Assembly: GCF_040954645.1 (NCBI RefSeq)
Contig: NC_092809.1
Location: forward strand, 77,020,935-77,084,934
From: Diabrotica undecimpunctata
Lineage: Eukaryota > Arthropoda > Insecta > Coleoptera > Chrysomelidae
Reading direction: 5' to 3'
Length of the DNA stretch: 64,000 nucleotides
Position numbers and translations under genes: made by a program. A model generated the notes under the pieces. The model was not told the DNA's origin. It ran no database searches and saw only the letters and a program-made list of their open reading frames with translations. Shown in pieces: positions 32,145 to 44,344 of the stretch (position 1 is its first letter; the number at the start of each line of letters is the position of its first letter).

Positions 32145-34287
32145 AACGATACTTCCAAACAGGTACGAAAAAGAAAAAGAGCATATCAAGTCAAATCAGT
32201 TAATAAAACAAGTACGCTACAACCTAGACAGTTTAAACCATGAGAGTGTAAAGCTACTGTATAAAAAACGATTAGACCAGAAATTAGAAATGGGTAATTT
32301 CGAAAATACCGAAGAACAATACGAACACATCAAAAGGACGATTCATTTAGCAGCAGAAGAAGCACTGGGAAAATGTGACGAAAATCATAAAGGAATAAAA
32401 CCATACTGGTGGGATGAAGAAATAGAGAAGGAAATTAAAGATAAACGTCGGAAATACCAAACATTCTTAACAACAAAAACAGAAAACGATAAAACAATTT
32501 ACAAAGAAGCACAAGCCAAAGTAAGAAAAAAGATCACTCAAAAAAAGAACGAATCATGGGAACAGAACTGCCAAAAGATCAACACCTACATAGGAGGTAG
32601 AAGAAGCACAGAGAGTTGGAGATTGATTAAAAGTATGAGAAATAATAAGAAAAAAGACGTTATATCACCAATAACAACAGAAAAATGGGAAGAATATTTC
32701 AAAAAATTACTAACAGAACAAAGACCAGAATTTGCTAACATGGAAGACAACACGATAGGTATACGTATAAATTCATCACCATTACAAATAAGTAAATCAG
32801 AGATGGAAGAAATAACCAAATCCCTGAAAAATGGAAAATCCCCTGGTCCTGGTGACATCCCTGCAGAATTAGTGAAAGCCGGTACAGACAAACTCCAGGA
32901 ACAGTTAAGAAAACTCTTTCAAGACTGCTTGAATCGAGCCGAATTACCAAAAGAGTGGAAATTATCTATCATGTCAACTATCCACAAAAAGGGCAGCAAG
33001 GATCAGTGTGAAAATTACAGAGGAATTGCGGTAAACAGCACAATAAGTAGGATGTATGGGAAACTTATTAAGAACAAAATAGAAAATGACTATAGAGATT
33101 ACGAAGCAGAGGAACAAGCTGGTTTTAGAGCTGGGCGATCCACAGTAGACCACCTGTACTCTATTACGCAAGTTATTGAAAAAAAAACAGCCGTCAATAA
33201 AGAAGTTCACCTGATGTACGTAGACTTACAAAAAGCATATGACAGTGTACCCCTAAGTAAACTATGGTCAACCCTACAGCAAACCAACATTAAGCATGGT
33301 CTTATCAAAGCAGTCCAAAGTCTGTATAATGGAACGACTGCAAAAATTAAAACTGGATCAAGGATATCTGAAGGATTTAAGGTCACGAAAGGACTAAAGC
33401 AGGGTTGCTGTATTTCGCCTACCCTTTTCAAAATTTATCTGGAACAAGCACTCAAGCTGTGGAAAAGAAAATGTAATGGCATGGGAATTCCTCTCAATGA
33501 CGAGACTACACTGTACACCTTATGTTTCGCTGATGACCAAATACTGATTGCTCAGGGTCATGACGACTTGAGTTACATGACTCGGAAGCTTATAGAAGAA
33601 TATAACAAATGGGGTCTCGAAGTCAACATTAAGAAAACTGAAGCCATGTGTATTGGAGGGACAAAACAGTCCATTATATTAGACGATGGGGTAGAAATTA
33701 GAAACTGTGATGAATACAAGTACCTGGGTATGAAGATAACTCAAGATGGAACACTCGATGCTGCTATAAAATACAGAAACATACAGGGTAGAAAAGCCAT
33801 ATCCATGATGAACGGAATTCTGTGGGACCAAATAATATCTAAAGCGAACAAACAACTCATATACAACACCATACTTAAAAGTGTAATCACATATGGCAGC
33901 GAAGTTTGGCAAATGAAACAAAGAACAGAGAAACTGTTACTAGCAACAGAAATGGACTTCTGGAGAAGAGCAGCAGGAAAATCAAGAAGAGATCGGATAC
34001 CAAATGAGAGAATACGTGAAATGATGGGAGTCAAGCATACAATAGTTGATGACATAAAAACAAAACAGTTAATATGGTACGGCCATGTACAGAGAATGCC
34101 AGATGACAGGATTCCAAAACAGATTTTGACGTGGACACCACAAGGGAGAAGGAAAAGAGGAAGGCCGAGAAAAAGCTGGAGAGAGGGAATTGAAAAAGAA
34201 CTAGAGGAAAGAGAAATCCCTCCAGGCCTATGGCTGAATAGAGAAGAATGGCGGTTAGGAGTCGGAAGACGTAGGAGAACGCTGTAA
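32145..34287 (+). CDS. RTE reverse transcriptase, long unbroken 5'-truncated ORF
   Basis: About 710 codons open from the inversion junction to the TAA at 34285-34287. Domains in order: linker (PYWWDEEIEKEI), the RT start KNGKSPGPGDIPAEL, STIHKKGSKDQCENYRGIAV, EQAGFRAGRSTVDHL, YVDLQKAYDSVPLSKLW, TKGLKQGCCISPTLFKIYL and the catalytic CFADDQILIAQ; then KYLGMKITQDG, TYGSEVWQMK, MDFWRRAAGKSRRDRI, WYGHVQRMPDD and the end GRRKRGRPRKSW. No RNase H, as usual for RTE. The endonuclease lies inverted upstream, so there is no normal start codon and the ORF is probably not expressed as a full enzyme. The absence of stops says the insertion is young. Confidence 0.93.
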
Positions 34288-34317
34288 ACCGATAGTAGTA
34301 GTAGTAATTGTATTGCT

Positions 34318-34763
34318 GTCGACTGCGCATCGTAGGTGGAGTCTAATATCAAAAAGACCAAGTGTCACACTATTTCGGGCAACTAGTACTTGATGTAATG
34401 TTCAGGCCTGTATACCATAACGAAGAAAAAGTACAGGAGTATATTTAGCTGTAGTTTTTACTTGATGTTTTATATATGTTAAAACTTTCGAGCAACCCCG
34501 TACAATATACTTTTAGTTAAATTTTACCCGACCTCTATCTTACACCCCGAGAGAGGGGCTACAGGTAGTTGCGGACAGATTACAGTCTCATCACAACATC
34601 GTTACAATAAGGACGCTAGTTTTAAATTTATACTTACGAAATATTTTACATGTGTATTTTTTATTTCTTCAATACAGTTTAGTTTTAGTGATTTGTTTTT
34701 GTATTACTCTACGTGAAATTCTAATAAGATTTAACTTACATCACCTACAATATATATATATAT
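34318..34763. other. Flank between RTE copy and Ty3 LTR, ending in (TA)n
   Basis: No gene. A short (TA)n at 34751-34763 is the left landing site of the Ty3 element. Confidence 0.6.
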
Positions 34764-36118
34764 TGTTATGATGTGTTTTTTTTTTTTTTTTTTTTGAATG
34801 ATGAGCAATGAGTATTTTTAATAATATAATATATAGGGTTTTTATCGCGGTTCTCAAAGAATTAGCTTGTAAGTACTTTTTTAAATTATCTTTATTCTAA
34901 CTATTATGAAACACACATATATATCTAACCTAGTCAATGTAAATTTAAAATAAAGTATCTTTAAACTGATATTCTTATAAAACTAATTAAATTCTATAGA
35001 CAATCTAAAATTTAAACAAACTATCTTCAAAATTGAAATTGTTATGACACTAACTAAATTATATTAACAAAATTTTGTACCTTTCTTTCACTGAATGCCT
35101 AAATGAACTGTTTTCCACTATATATATTCTAATCACCACTGAATGTCTTCGTACTTCGGTTATCCTTGTTTATGAGAAATTTCTTTTTCCAATTATCAGC
35201 TTCTACCAATCTAAGATATATTTTTCTTCACCATCATTTATATACCACCAACCAAACCAGCAAACAGCATTTATATTTATTCTTCTTTTCAATATACCAA
35301 TATCCACTTATTATAAGTTGATTTATACTAATCTCCAACCATAATATAATTTAATTTCTTCCAATATACCTTTTTTAATCTTCAATAATCATTTGTGTAT
35401 AATTATAAATGTGCATTAAATTATATGCATAATTTTTAATCTTCACTTAACTCACTATATTAAACAATTGGACTATTTGTACTTGATTCACTGACTCTAA
35501 CTAACTTTCATAATAAACTGCTTGACTTCTGACTAAAAACTTCCAAAACTGCCATCTTGAATCCAAATCACGGGTATTTATATCTTTTGGACATTCTAGA
35601 ACCATCTCGTAAGAGATCATGTTCCAATTTGTTCTATTTCATACTTGTATGAATTTTCTGGAACAAACCATTTCGCCAACATGGCCATCTCCGGAGATCC
35701 AGAGAATTCCATTCTTTTCTATTAATAATTTTGTTTACATTTAGGCTTTTCAGATCAGAATATATAATTAAATTAGTAACTAACACTCTAATTTAATAAA
35801 ATACACAATTCAAACAATATATTATTATAATAACCCCACTTATATTCGTATTATGATTCTTAATTTGACACTTGGAGTATGTATAGTTGGTTGCCTAGGC
35901 ACATGGCTCACTTAAATCTATTTACAAAATCATAACTACTAAAATACAACTTTTTACAATTATTATATGCTAATTTATTAAAAATGCCCTCACATAAATA
36001 TATATTTTTATTAAATTCTCTAATATATAACTTCTTAAAATAATCAAATACTTTTTTATATCTAATATTATGTAGTATATAACTTATAAATTATTTTCTA
36101 TAAACCCTAATTGTCACA
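34764..36118 (-). repeat. 3' LTR (complete, 1355 bp)
   Basis: Starts in element orientation with TGTGACAATTAGGG at 36118 and ends with CACATCATAACA at 34764. A weak polypurine-like TTTTGGGGTAT lies just before it (about 36119-36129). By eye I found only three substitutions and no indels against the other LTR over 1323 bp. Confidence 0.93.
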
Positions 36119-36710
36119 ATACCCCAAAATAATATTTAAAATAAATAATTTACTTATTATTTTTTTAAATATTAATTTTCTCATACCTTATTAAATTTAA
36201 TAAATCAAATTTTTTTTTTTTTTTAAATGTGTTAAATTCATCCCTGTTCGCTGTCTATGTCAAAACAGAGAACAACGGAGCACAGTTCGGCTATTCTATG
36301 GTCAAACTGTCATGTCAAATGGAGCAATGGATGCGATATCAGAGAATAAAATATAACCTTAATTAAAAATATAATCTATATTGTGTTCTGTTTATTTATA
36401 GACAAAATCTAGGAAGTATTTCCATTCAAAAGGCTTTTATCCATATGAATTGGTAAGTTTTTCCACTTTATTATATTAGAAAGACATTTTTATAGCAATT
36501 ATAGTATCAATTTTGTGTCTAACCCCAAATTATGATTTTTAGGGTACAAATTATTTTCCATATATACAAAATTCAACAAGTACGATGTCAAATTGATTCA
36601 AAATAATGAAATCTACCATCTACCATTTAACAAATCAAGTCTATTGAACAAAATGGACACATCAGTAAGTTATTAGTGTTATTATATTTGTGTTAAAGGT
36701 ATAGAAATCA
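36119..36710. other. Ty3 internal region between pol stop and 3' LTR
   Basis: About 590 bp with no open frame of note, hence no env gene. The polypurine tract would be at its left end. Confidence 0.6.
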
Positions 36711-39700
36711 TTATTCAATCTCTTCATGATATTGAAAAATGTCGTTGATATGAAATATGCCTCTTAGTCTGTTCTCTGCATCTATTAACACATAACTATT
36801 TAGTCCATTCTGATTTTCAATTGTATATGGACCTTCAAACATTGGTTGTAATTTCTTACAACGGTTTTCTTTAACATTACTTTTTCTAAGTGAACGAATT
36901 AACACTAGGTCACCTTTTTGAAATGTGATTGGTTTTTTTATATTTCGATTTTGTCTTCTGATATATTTTTCAGCTTTCCTCCTAATTCGGTTATTCACTT
37001 TCTGCATTACTTGTTCTAACATATCCTGATTATATTCACTAATCCACTTTCTGTTTCCTATATGGCCAAACATTAAATATTCTGGTACTTCCTCTGTATT
37101 CAAATTATGTGTATTATTTAAAAAATACTCTACTTGTGGTATATGTTGCTGCCAAGTTTCGTGTTGATTTTGGCACAGTATCCTTAAATATTTTATAACT
37201 TCTTTAATATATCTTTCTGCAGGATTTGCCTGAGGATGTCTGATACTTGTAAAATGAATGTTGATTCCCTTTTTCTCACAAAATGCCCGAAATTTTTGGT
37301 TGTTAAAATATGTAGCATTATCTATTATGCAATTTCTAAATGGTCCTATTTCTTCGAAAAATTGATTAATATATAATTTTAATGTTTTAACATTTGTTCT
37401 GGAGCAGGGATATAGTTTAATAAATTTTGTATATAAATCAACTATCACTAGTATATGCTTTTTTCCTGTTGGACTGAGAACTAAATTTGAAATAAAATCC
37501 ATGGAAACTGTATTTAGTTTTTCATATACAACATTAGATTTATATGTGTTCTGGTTTTTGAAATTCTTTTCTTTGTTTAGTTGACATATTGGGCATTGGG
37601 TAGTAATTTCCTTTGCTATACTTATGTCATTCTTTGCAAAATAATTGTCCCTAAATAGCATCCATAGCTTTCTTGAACCAATATGCATATAATTGTTATG
37701 TAAATTTTTCAATATTTTCTTTGCTAAAGTTCTAGTTATTACATATACTTCTATGCCATTTATTATTTTATAATATACTCCATCTTTCCTAAGGACTTTT
37801 TGTTTTTCACTCAAATTGATCTGATCTCTTATAATTTCTTCTTTAGAATATAATCCAGTACTTTCTACTAATTGATTTAATCCAATTTTTATTGTTCGCT
37901 GCCCTTTTTGTGGTGTATTTTCTAACCTTGATAAAGCATCTGCCACTATATTGGATTTTCCAGAAATGTATTTGATTTCAAAGCAGTATTCACTAAGTAT
38001 TAGACTCCACCGATGTATTCTACTGTTTCCATATTTGTTATTTAATATAGACGTTAAAGCTTGGTGATCTGTTTCTATTGTAAATTCATTACCCAACAAA
38101 TAAAATCTTAATTTTGTGACACAGTGTATTATACTTGCTAGTTCTAATTCTGAAACTGAGTAACCCTTTTCATGTGGCTTTGTGATTCTTGAAATGAATT
38201 GTATTGGGTATTCGACCCCATCATGTATTTGTAATAATACCCCTGATAATCTCTCTATTGATGCATCTGTTCTTAATATGAATGGCTGTGTGTAGTCAGG
38301 ATAGTATATTTTCAAATTTGACAGAAAAATGTTTTTAATTTCTTGGAATGCTAGTTCTCTTCTCTGATCCCATCTCCATTTTACACCTTTTCTCAGTAGT
38401 TCAAGTAATGGAATTTCTTTTATACTTAGATCTGGTATCATCCTTTTATAATAATTAATTATTCCAATAAATCCTCTTAAAGTTCTTGAATTGTGTGGTG
38501 TTTTATATTCCTGAATGACTTGTGTCCGTTCTGGATCCATTTCGATTCCCTTAGTGTTAAGTTTATAACCTAGATATATGACTTCTTTTTGAAAAAATGT
38601 ACATTTTTCTTGATTTATTTTTAGTCCAACTTTGTCTAATCTATTTATTATAATTTTTAGGTGTTTCTCATGATCTTCAGCCGTTTTAGAAAAAATTAAT
38701 ATATCATCAATGTAGTGAATTACAAAATGTTCATATTGATCCAAAATATCATGAAGACATCTACATAGAGCACTGCAAGATGATTGAAGTCCAAATGGTA
38801 CTACTTTGAATTGATATACTACTCCATCTATCTGAAATCCTGTATACTGTCTACTTTTTCTTTCTAGAGGTATTAACCAGAAACTATGCTGTAAATCGAT
38901 TTTAGTGAAAAATGACATTCCTGTAATTCTTCCTAGTATTCCATCTATACTCATTGGTGCTTCAAATTGCTTTTCAGTAATCTTGTTAATATTCCTTGCA
39001 TCCAAACATAACCTGATTTCACCTGATCTTTTTCGTACTACTACTATGGGGTTGATAAAACGTGTATCTGCCTTCTCAATGATTCCATCTTCTAACATAT
39101 TATTAATTGTTTTGTTTACTTCTTCTCTGTATTTATATGGTATTGGGTATGATTTTGTTTTAAAATCTTTTTCTTCTTTAACTTTTATACTATGGATATA
39201 ATTTTGTGCAATTCTATTTTCTTTATTGACAAGTCCCTTGTGTTGCTGCAATATGGAAATGACTATTGATTTATATTCTTCAGGGCAATTTAAAACTTTT
39301 ATCATATCTTCTTCTTTAGAAATAAAATTATTCTTCATTATGTACTCATTATTCCTTGCTTCCAATTTTACGCACTCCGCCTCGTAGGCATCCATCTGCT
39401 TAAAATTTCCATTCCTTAAATATTCACTACAATAATTATTCTTTACATTCTTTTGGGACATTTCCATATCATCAAAATACATTTCTTCTTCATAAACATC
39501 ATTATTTTCTTTTAATAATATCCTATCAACTCTTATTCCTTCTTCCACCTCATCTTTCTGCATAAATTTAATTATTTGCCCTTCCAAAGTTACCATTTTC
39601 TTTTCAAAATCTATCTTTACTTTCTTCTTTTCCAATTCATCATTTCCCATTAATATATCAACACATAAATCCTTGACAATAAATCCTTGCATATTAATTT

Positions 39701-40019
39701 CTTTATTAAGAATATTAATTTTAAAATTGGCTAGTTTATCAATTTCACCCAACTTCTTATTATTTGCACCAACAATTTTAATTTTTGGAATCTTTATTAT
39801 ATCTGATAGTTTTAATGTATTAAAAATAAAATTCTCCGAGACTAAAGTACTTTCTGAACCAGTATCTATCATAATTTTAATCATTTTATTTTTGGCCAAA
39901 GCATTTATATAAATTAAATTAATAGATTCAATAATTTTCTCTTCATCTAAAGAAATAAATTCAGAAGGTTTTTCATAATAGCAATGGCCTAACTTGTAAT
40001 TCAGAAAGTTTACTGCACA
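36711..40019 (-). CDS. pol: Ty3 Pol: protease, reverse transcriptase, RNase H and integrase
   Basis: The pol frame is open from 40028 and is entered at 40019 by a predicted -1 shift; a conventional ATG start is not needed. Domains in order: protease with MIDTGSESTLVS (about residue 45 of the frame); RT with FTKIDLQHSFWLIPL, VVPFGLQSS and catalytic VIHYIDDILIF; RNase H with ILRTDASIERLSG, SELELASI and TDHQALT; integrase with the H-H-C-C finger (HNNYMHIG...CPICQ), first D in VSMDFISN, second D in IIDNATYF and E in HPQANPAERYIKEV; and a C-terminal GDLVLIRSLRKS region. All visible catalytic residues are present and there is no stop for about 1100 codons. It resembles 17.6/297-type Pol without a chromodomain. 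Confidence 0.95.
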   Translation of the reverse strand, partial: CAVNFLNYKLGHCYYEKPSEFISLDEEKIIESINLIYINALAKNKMIKIMIDTGSESTLVSENFIFNTLKLSDIIKIPKIKIVGANNKKLGEIDKLANFKINILNKEINMQGFIVKDLCVDILMGNDELEKKKVKIDFEKKMVTLEGQIIKFMQKDEVEEGIRVDRILLKENNDVYEEEMYFDDMEMSQKNVKNNYCSEYLRNGNFKQMDAYEAECVKLEARNNEYIMKNNFISKEEDMIKVLNCPEEYKSIVISILQQHKGLVNKENRIAQNYIHSIKVKEEKDFKTKSYPIPYKYREEVNKTINNMLEDGIIEKADTRFINPIVVVRKRSGEIRLCLDARNINKITEKQFEAPMSIDGILGRITGMSFFTKIDLQHSFWLIPLERKSRQYTGFQIDGVVYQFKVVPFGLQSSCSALCRCLHDILDQYEHFVIHYIDDILIFSKTAEDHEKHLKIIINRLDKVGLKINQEKCTFFQKEVIYLGYKLNTKGIEMDPERTQVIQEYKTPHNSRTLRGFIGIINYYKRMIPDLSIKEIPLLELLRKGVKWRWDQRRELAFQEIKNIFLSNLKIYYPDYTQPFILRTDASIERLSGVLLQIHDGVEYPIQFISRITKPHEKGYSVSELELASIIHCVTKLRFYLLGNEFTIETDHQALTSILNNKYGNSRIHRWSLILSEYCFEIKYISGKSNIVADALSRLENTPQKGQRTIKIGLNQLVESTGLYSKEEIIRDQINLSEKQKVLRKDGVYYKIINGIEVYVITRTLAKKILKNLHNNYMHIGSRKLWMLFRDNYFAKNDISIAKEITTQCPICQLNKEKNFKNQNTYKSNVVYEKLNTVSMDFISNLVLSPTGKKHILVIVDLYTKFIKLYPCSRTNVKTLKLYINQFFEEIGPFRNCIIDNATYFNNQKFRAFCEKKGINIHFTSIRHPQANPAERYIKEVIKYLRILCQNQHETWQQHIPQVEYFLNNTHNLNTEEVPEYLMFGHIGNRKWISEYNQDMLEQVMQKVNNRIRRKAEKYIRRQNRNIKKPITFQKGDLVLIRSLRKSNVKENRCKKLQPMFEGPYTIENQNGLNSYVLIDAENRLRGIFHINDIFQYHEEIE

Positions 40020-41689
40020 AAATTTTGATTATTAGAATTGTCAGATTGTATCTGACCACTTGGATCTGATGTCCTATGTCTTTCCCTACTATGACTTCTA
40101 CTCACATTTTCCTGACTTGTACTACTTCGTTCACTGTCTTCGCAGCTTCTATTCCTTCGAACACAATTTACCTGTCTGTTATAGTTAGGTCGCTCTGTAT
40201 TTCTTCTATTGTTAAAATCTTGTCTATTATTATTAGTACTGTTATTAAAATTTTGTCTATTATAACTAGTATTATTATTAAAGTTCTGTCTATTTGGATT
40301 ACTGTTATTATTATTAAAATTTTGTAAATTATTACCATACCTAGTATTAATGTTATATGATTGTCTATCATTTTTATTATATTGAAAGTTATTATTGTTT
40401 TTTCTGTTGTTATTATTACTTGTCATATTGCCTCTTTGTATTCTTTGAATAAAATTAATAAAACTATCTATTGTTTGAATATTTTGTACAGTTACTGTTT
40501 GGACAACATCAACATCAAAATGTCTAGATACATTTAAGACTGTTTCATCCTCTCTAAGTGGTGGTTCTAAATATTTTGCAACTGTTATCAATTTCAATGC
40601 ATAATCTACCATATTTGATTTTAAATTTTGATTATACTTTCCAAAATATAGAATTTCTCTAAACTTGGCTTGCTCTAATTCACCCCAATAATAATTTAAA
40701 AATTTATTTTCAAATGTTTGAAAATTATCTAAATCATTCTCAATACTAGCAAACCAAGTTGCTGCATTGTCATTTAATGTCATTCTAATATAATCTTTAA
40801 TATCATTAATATTATTCACAAATCTTAATTTATGTTTTAAACTATTTATGTATACTCTAGGATGCAAATTTTTTATATTACCAGAGAATTTAATCCCAGT
40901 CTCATTTGTTAAATTTAAGTAAGGTCTCCCTATGTCTCTCATTTGTGAAATATCATCTATTCTCTGTTCCACATTTCTTATTTGATTACAATTTATTTGG
41001 ATATTTTGTTGTATATCGTCTAATTTTTCTTCTGTGTTTCTCCTGTCTTCGTTAATTTTTACTTCTAAGTTACATTTCTGTAACTCTATTTTCTGTTCTA
41101 TATCTATCTTATTATCTTGAATAATCCTCTTTACTTCTGTCCTCTCATTGTCTATCCTTTTCTTGTAGTCATTCCGTATACTTTTTATTTCATTTGCTAC
41201 TTTTTTCTCTGCAGCTTCAAGTTTTTTATCCATTTGTCTTACAGTTTTATTATTATTATCTTCTATTTTCTTTTCTAATTTTCTATAATTCTCTTCCAAT
41301 TTCTGTTCTATTTTTTTCATGTCTTCTTTGACTTCTTTTGAATTCTCTTCCAATTTTTTCGTATTCTCTTCCATTTTCTGTTCCATTTTTTTCATGTCTT
41401 CTTTGATTTCTTTTGAATTCTCTTCCATTTTTTTTGTATTCTCTTCCATTTTCTGTTCCATTTTTTTCATGTCTTCTTTGATTTCTTTTGAATTCTCTTC
41501 CATTGTCTTGTTCATCTGCATCATTAATGACATCAAAGCTGCCATATTGACATTTTCCTCTCTTTCTGGATTCATTTCTGCAGTATCTTGTGGAACTTGA
41601 ACTAAACTCTCCTCTTGTATAGGTTGTGTTTCTACTTCCACATCTTCTTCATTCTTTTTGCTTCTTGTACCTTTCTTTCCTTGAGACAT
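40010..41689 (-). CDS. gag: Ty3 Gag, coiled-coil type without zinc knuckle
   Basis: 559 residues from the ATG at 41689. Residues about 50-130 are a long charged coiled coil built from a near-exact repeat (EENSKEIKEDMKKMEQKM and variants, three copies in 41310-41520). A capsid-like region follows (around 270-400, with AATWFASIENDLDNFQTFE and KFLNYYWGELEQAKFRE). The last ~130 residues are Asn/Arg-rich with RQNFNN repeats and no CCHC finger, so RNA binding must rest on this basic tail. The stop at 40010-40012 lies seven bases after a slippery heptamer leading to pol. Confidence 0.93.
   Translation of the reverse strand: MSQGKKGTRSKKNEEDVEVETQPIQEESLVQVPQDTAEMNPEREENVNMAALMSLMMQMNKTMEENSKEIKEDMKKMEQKMEENTKKMEENSKEIKEDMKKMEQKMEENTKKLEENSKEVKEDMKKIEQKLEENYRKLEKKIEDNNNKTVRQMDKKLEAAEKKVANEIKSIRNDYKKRIDNERTEVKRIIQDNKIDIEQKIELQKCNLEVKINEDRRNTEEKLDDIQQNIQINCNQIRNVEQRIDDISQMRDIGRPYLNLTNETGIKFSGNIKNLHPRVYINSLKHKLRFVNNINDIKDYIRMTLNDNAATWFASIENDLDNFQTFENKFLNYYWGELEQAKFREILYFGKYNQNLKSNMVDYALKLITVAKYLEPPLREDETVLNVSRHFDVDVVQTVTVQNIQTIDSFINFIQRIQRGNMTSNNNNRKNNNNFQYNKNDRQSYNINTRYGNNLQNFNNNNSNPNRQNFNNNTSYNRQNFNNSTNNNRQDFNNRRNTERPNYNRQVNCVRRNRSCEDSERSSTSQENVSRSHSRERHRTSDPSGQIQSDNSNNQNFVQ
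40019..40025 (-). promoter_or_regulatory. Predicted -1 ribosomal frameshift site A_AAU_UUU
   Basis: In the gag frame the codons are CAA AAT TTT GTG CAG TAA, which places A-AAT-TTT exactly in the X-XXY-YYZ register. A -1 slip leads to TGT GCA GTA AAC, the first codons of the pol frame, which is closed by stops just upstream (40029-40034) and open downstream. A stimulatory structure was not assessed. Confidence 0.8.
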
Positions 41690-41763
41690 TTTGAGACTTT
41701 ACTTGTTCAAATATAATTAAAATTAAAATCTATACTTTTTCTTTCTACTGAAATCTATACTTT

Positions 41764-43097
41764 CTTTTTTTTTTTTTGAATGATGAGCAGTGAGTATTTT
41801 TAATAATATAATATATAGGGTTTTTATCGCGGTTCTCAAAGAATTAGCTTGTAAGTACTTTTTTAAATTATCTTTATTATAACTATTATGAAACACACAT
41901 ATATATCTAACCTAGTCAATGTAAATTTAAAATAAAGTATCTTTAAACTGATATTCTTATAAAACTAATTAAATTCTATAGACAATCTAAAATTTAAACA
42001 AACTATCTTCAAAATTGAAATTGTTATGACACTAACTAAATTATATTAACAAAATTTTGTACCTTTCTTTCACTGAATGCCTAAATGAACTGTTTTCCAC
42101 TATATATATTCTAATCACCACTGAATGTCTTCGTACTTCGGTTATCCTTGTTTATGAGAAATTTCTTTTTCCAATTATCAGCTTCTACCAATCTAAGATA
42201 TATTTTTCTTCACCATCATTTATATACCACCAACCAAACCAGCAAACAGCATTTATATTTATTCTTCTTTTCAATATACCAATATCCACTTATTATAAGT
42301 TGATTTATACTAATCTCCAACCATAATATAATTTAATTTCTTCCAATATACCTTTTTTAATCTTCAATAATCATTTGTGTATAATTATAAATGTGCATTA
42401 AATTATATGCATAATTTTTAATCTTCATTTAACTCACTATATTAAACAATTGGACTATTTGTACTTGATTCACTGACTCTAACTAACTTTCATAATAAAC
42501 TGCTTGACTTCTGACTAAAAACTTCCAAAACTGCCATCTTGAATCCAAATCACGGGTATTTATATCTTTTGGACATTCTAGAACCATCTCGTAAGAGATC
42601 ATGTTCCAATTTGTTCTATTTCATACTTGTATGAATTTTCTGGAACAAACCATTTCGCCAACATGGCCATCTCCGGAGATCCAGAGAATTCCATTCTTTT
42701 CTATTAATAATTTTGTTTACATTTAGGCTTTTCAGATCAGAATATATAATTAAATTAGTAACTAACACTCTAATTTAATAAAATACACAATTCAAACAAT
42801 ATATTATTATAATAACCCCACTTATATTCGTATTATGATTCTTAATTTGACACTTGGAGTATGTATAGTTGGTTGCCTAGGCACATGGCTCACTTAAATC
42901 TATTTACAAAATCATAACTACTAAAATACAACTTTTTACAATTATTATATGCTAATTTATTAAAAATGCCCTCACATAAATATATATTTTTATTAAATTC
43001 TCTAATATATAACTTCTTAAAATAATCAAATACTTTTTTATATCTAATATTATGTAGTATATAACTTATAAATTATTTTCTATAAACCCTAATTGTC

Positions 43098-43100
<3 letters not shown>
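41764..43100 (-). repeat. 5' LTR, lacking its last bases
   Basis: Matches the 3' LTR from TGTGACAATTAGGG at 43100 to the ATTCAAAA run at about 41778. There the poly(A) continues into GAAAGTATAGATTTC instead of CACATCATAACA. No TGG-starting primer binding site follows before gag. Confidence 0.9.

Positions 43101-43178
<78 letters not shown>
43101..43178. repeat. (TA)n tract, right flank of the Ty3 element
   Basis: Begins at the base after the LTR end. About 39 TA units. Confidence 0.97.

Positions 43179-44261
<1,083 letters not shown>

Positions 44262-44332
<71 letters not shown>
44262..44332. repeat. (TA)n tract
   Basis: About 35 TA units between the fold-back element and a solo LTR. Confidence 0.96.
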
Positions 44333-44340
<8 letters not shown>

Positions 44341-44344
44341 TTAT

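Larger units (their letters stand above)
31933..34305 (+). mobile_element. RTE insertion with inverted 5' segment (twin-primed)
   Basis: AATTGTATTGCT at 31921-31932 is repeated at 34306-34317, a 12-bp target duplication. Between them, 31933 to about 32141 is endonuclease sequence on the minus strand and about 32145-34305 is reverse transcriptase on the plus strand, ending in (TAG)n. The inverted piece stops at DHHLLK and the direct piece starts at KTILPNRY, which are neighbouring positions of the same mRNA. Confidence 0.93.
34764..43100 (-). mobile_element. Ty3/gypsy (17.6/297-like) LTR retrotransposon
   Basis: LTRs at 34764-36118 and 41764-43100 enclose gag (right) and pol (left) on the minus strand. 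The outer ends are TGTGACAATTAGGG and CATCATAACA in element orientation. Both flanks are TA repeats, so the 4-bp duplication (ATAT) cannot be separated from the microsatellite; ATAT targets are known for Drosophila 297 and 17.6. No env-like ORF is seen between pol and the 3' LTR (36119-36710). Confidence 0.94.

Noticed and set aside
33741..34361. 206-codon minus-strand frame with hydrophobic stretches
   Set aside because: It is antisense to the RTE reverse transcriptase; the motif-bearing frame is on the plus strand.
35075..35344. 89-codon frame repeated exactly at 42057-42326
   Set aside because: The two copies lie in the two LTRs of one Ty3 element; the identity comes from the LTRs and not from a conserved protein.
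36119..36710. Possible env gene of the Ty3 element
   Set aside because: No frame of useful length between the pol stop and the LTR.
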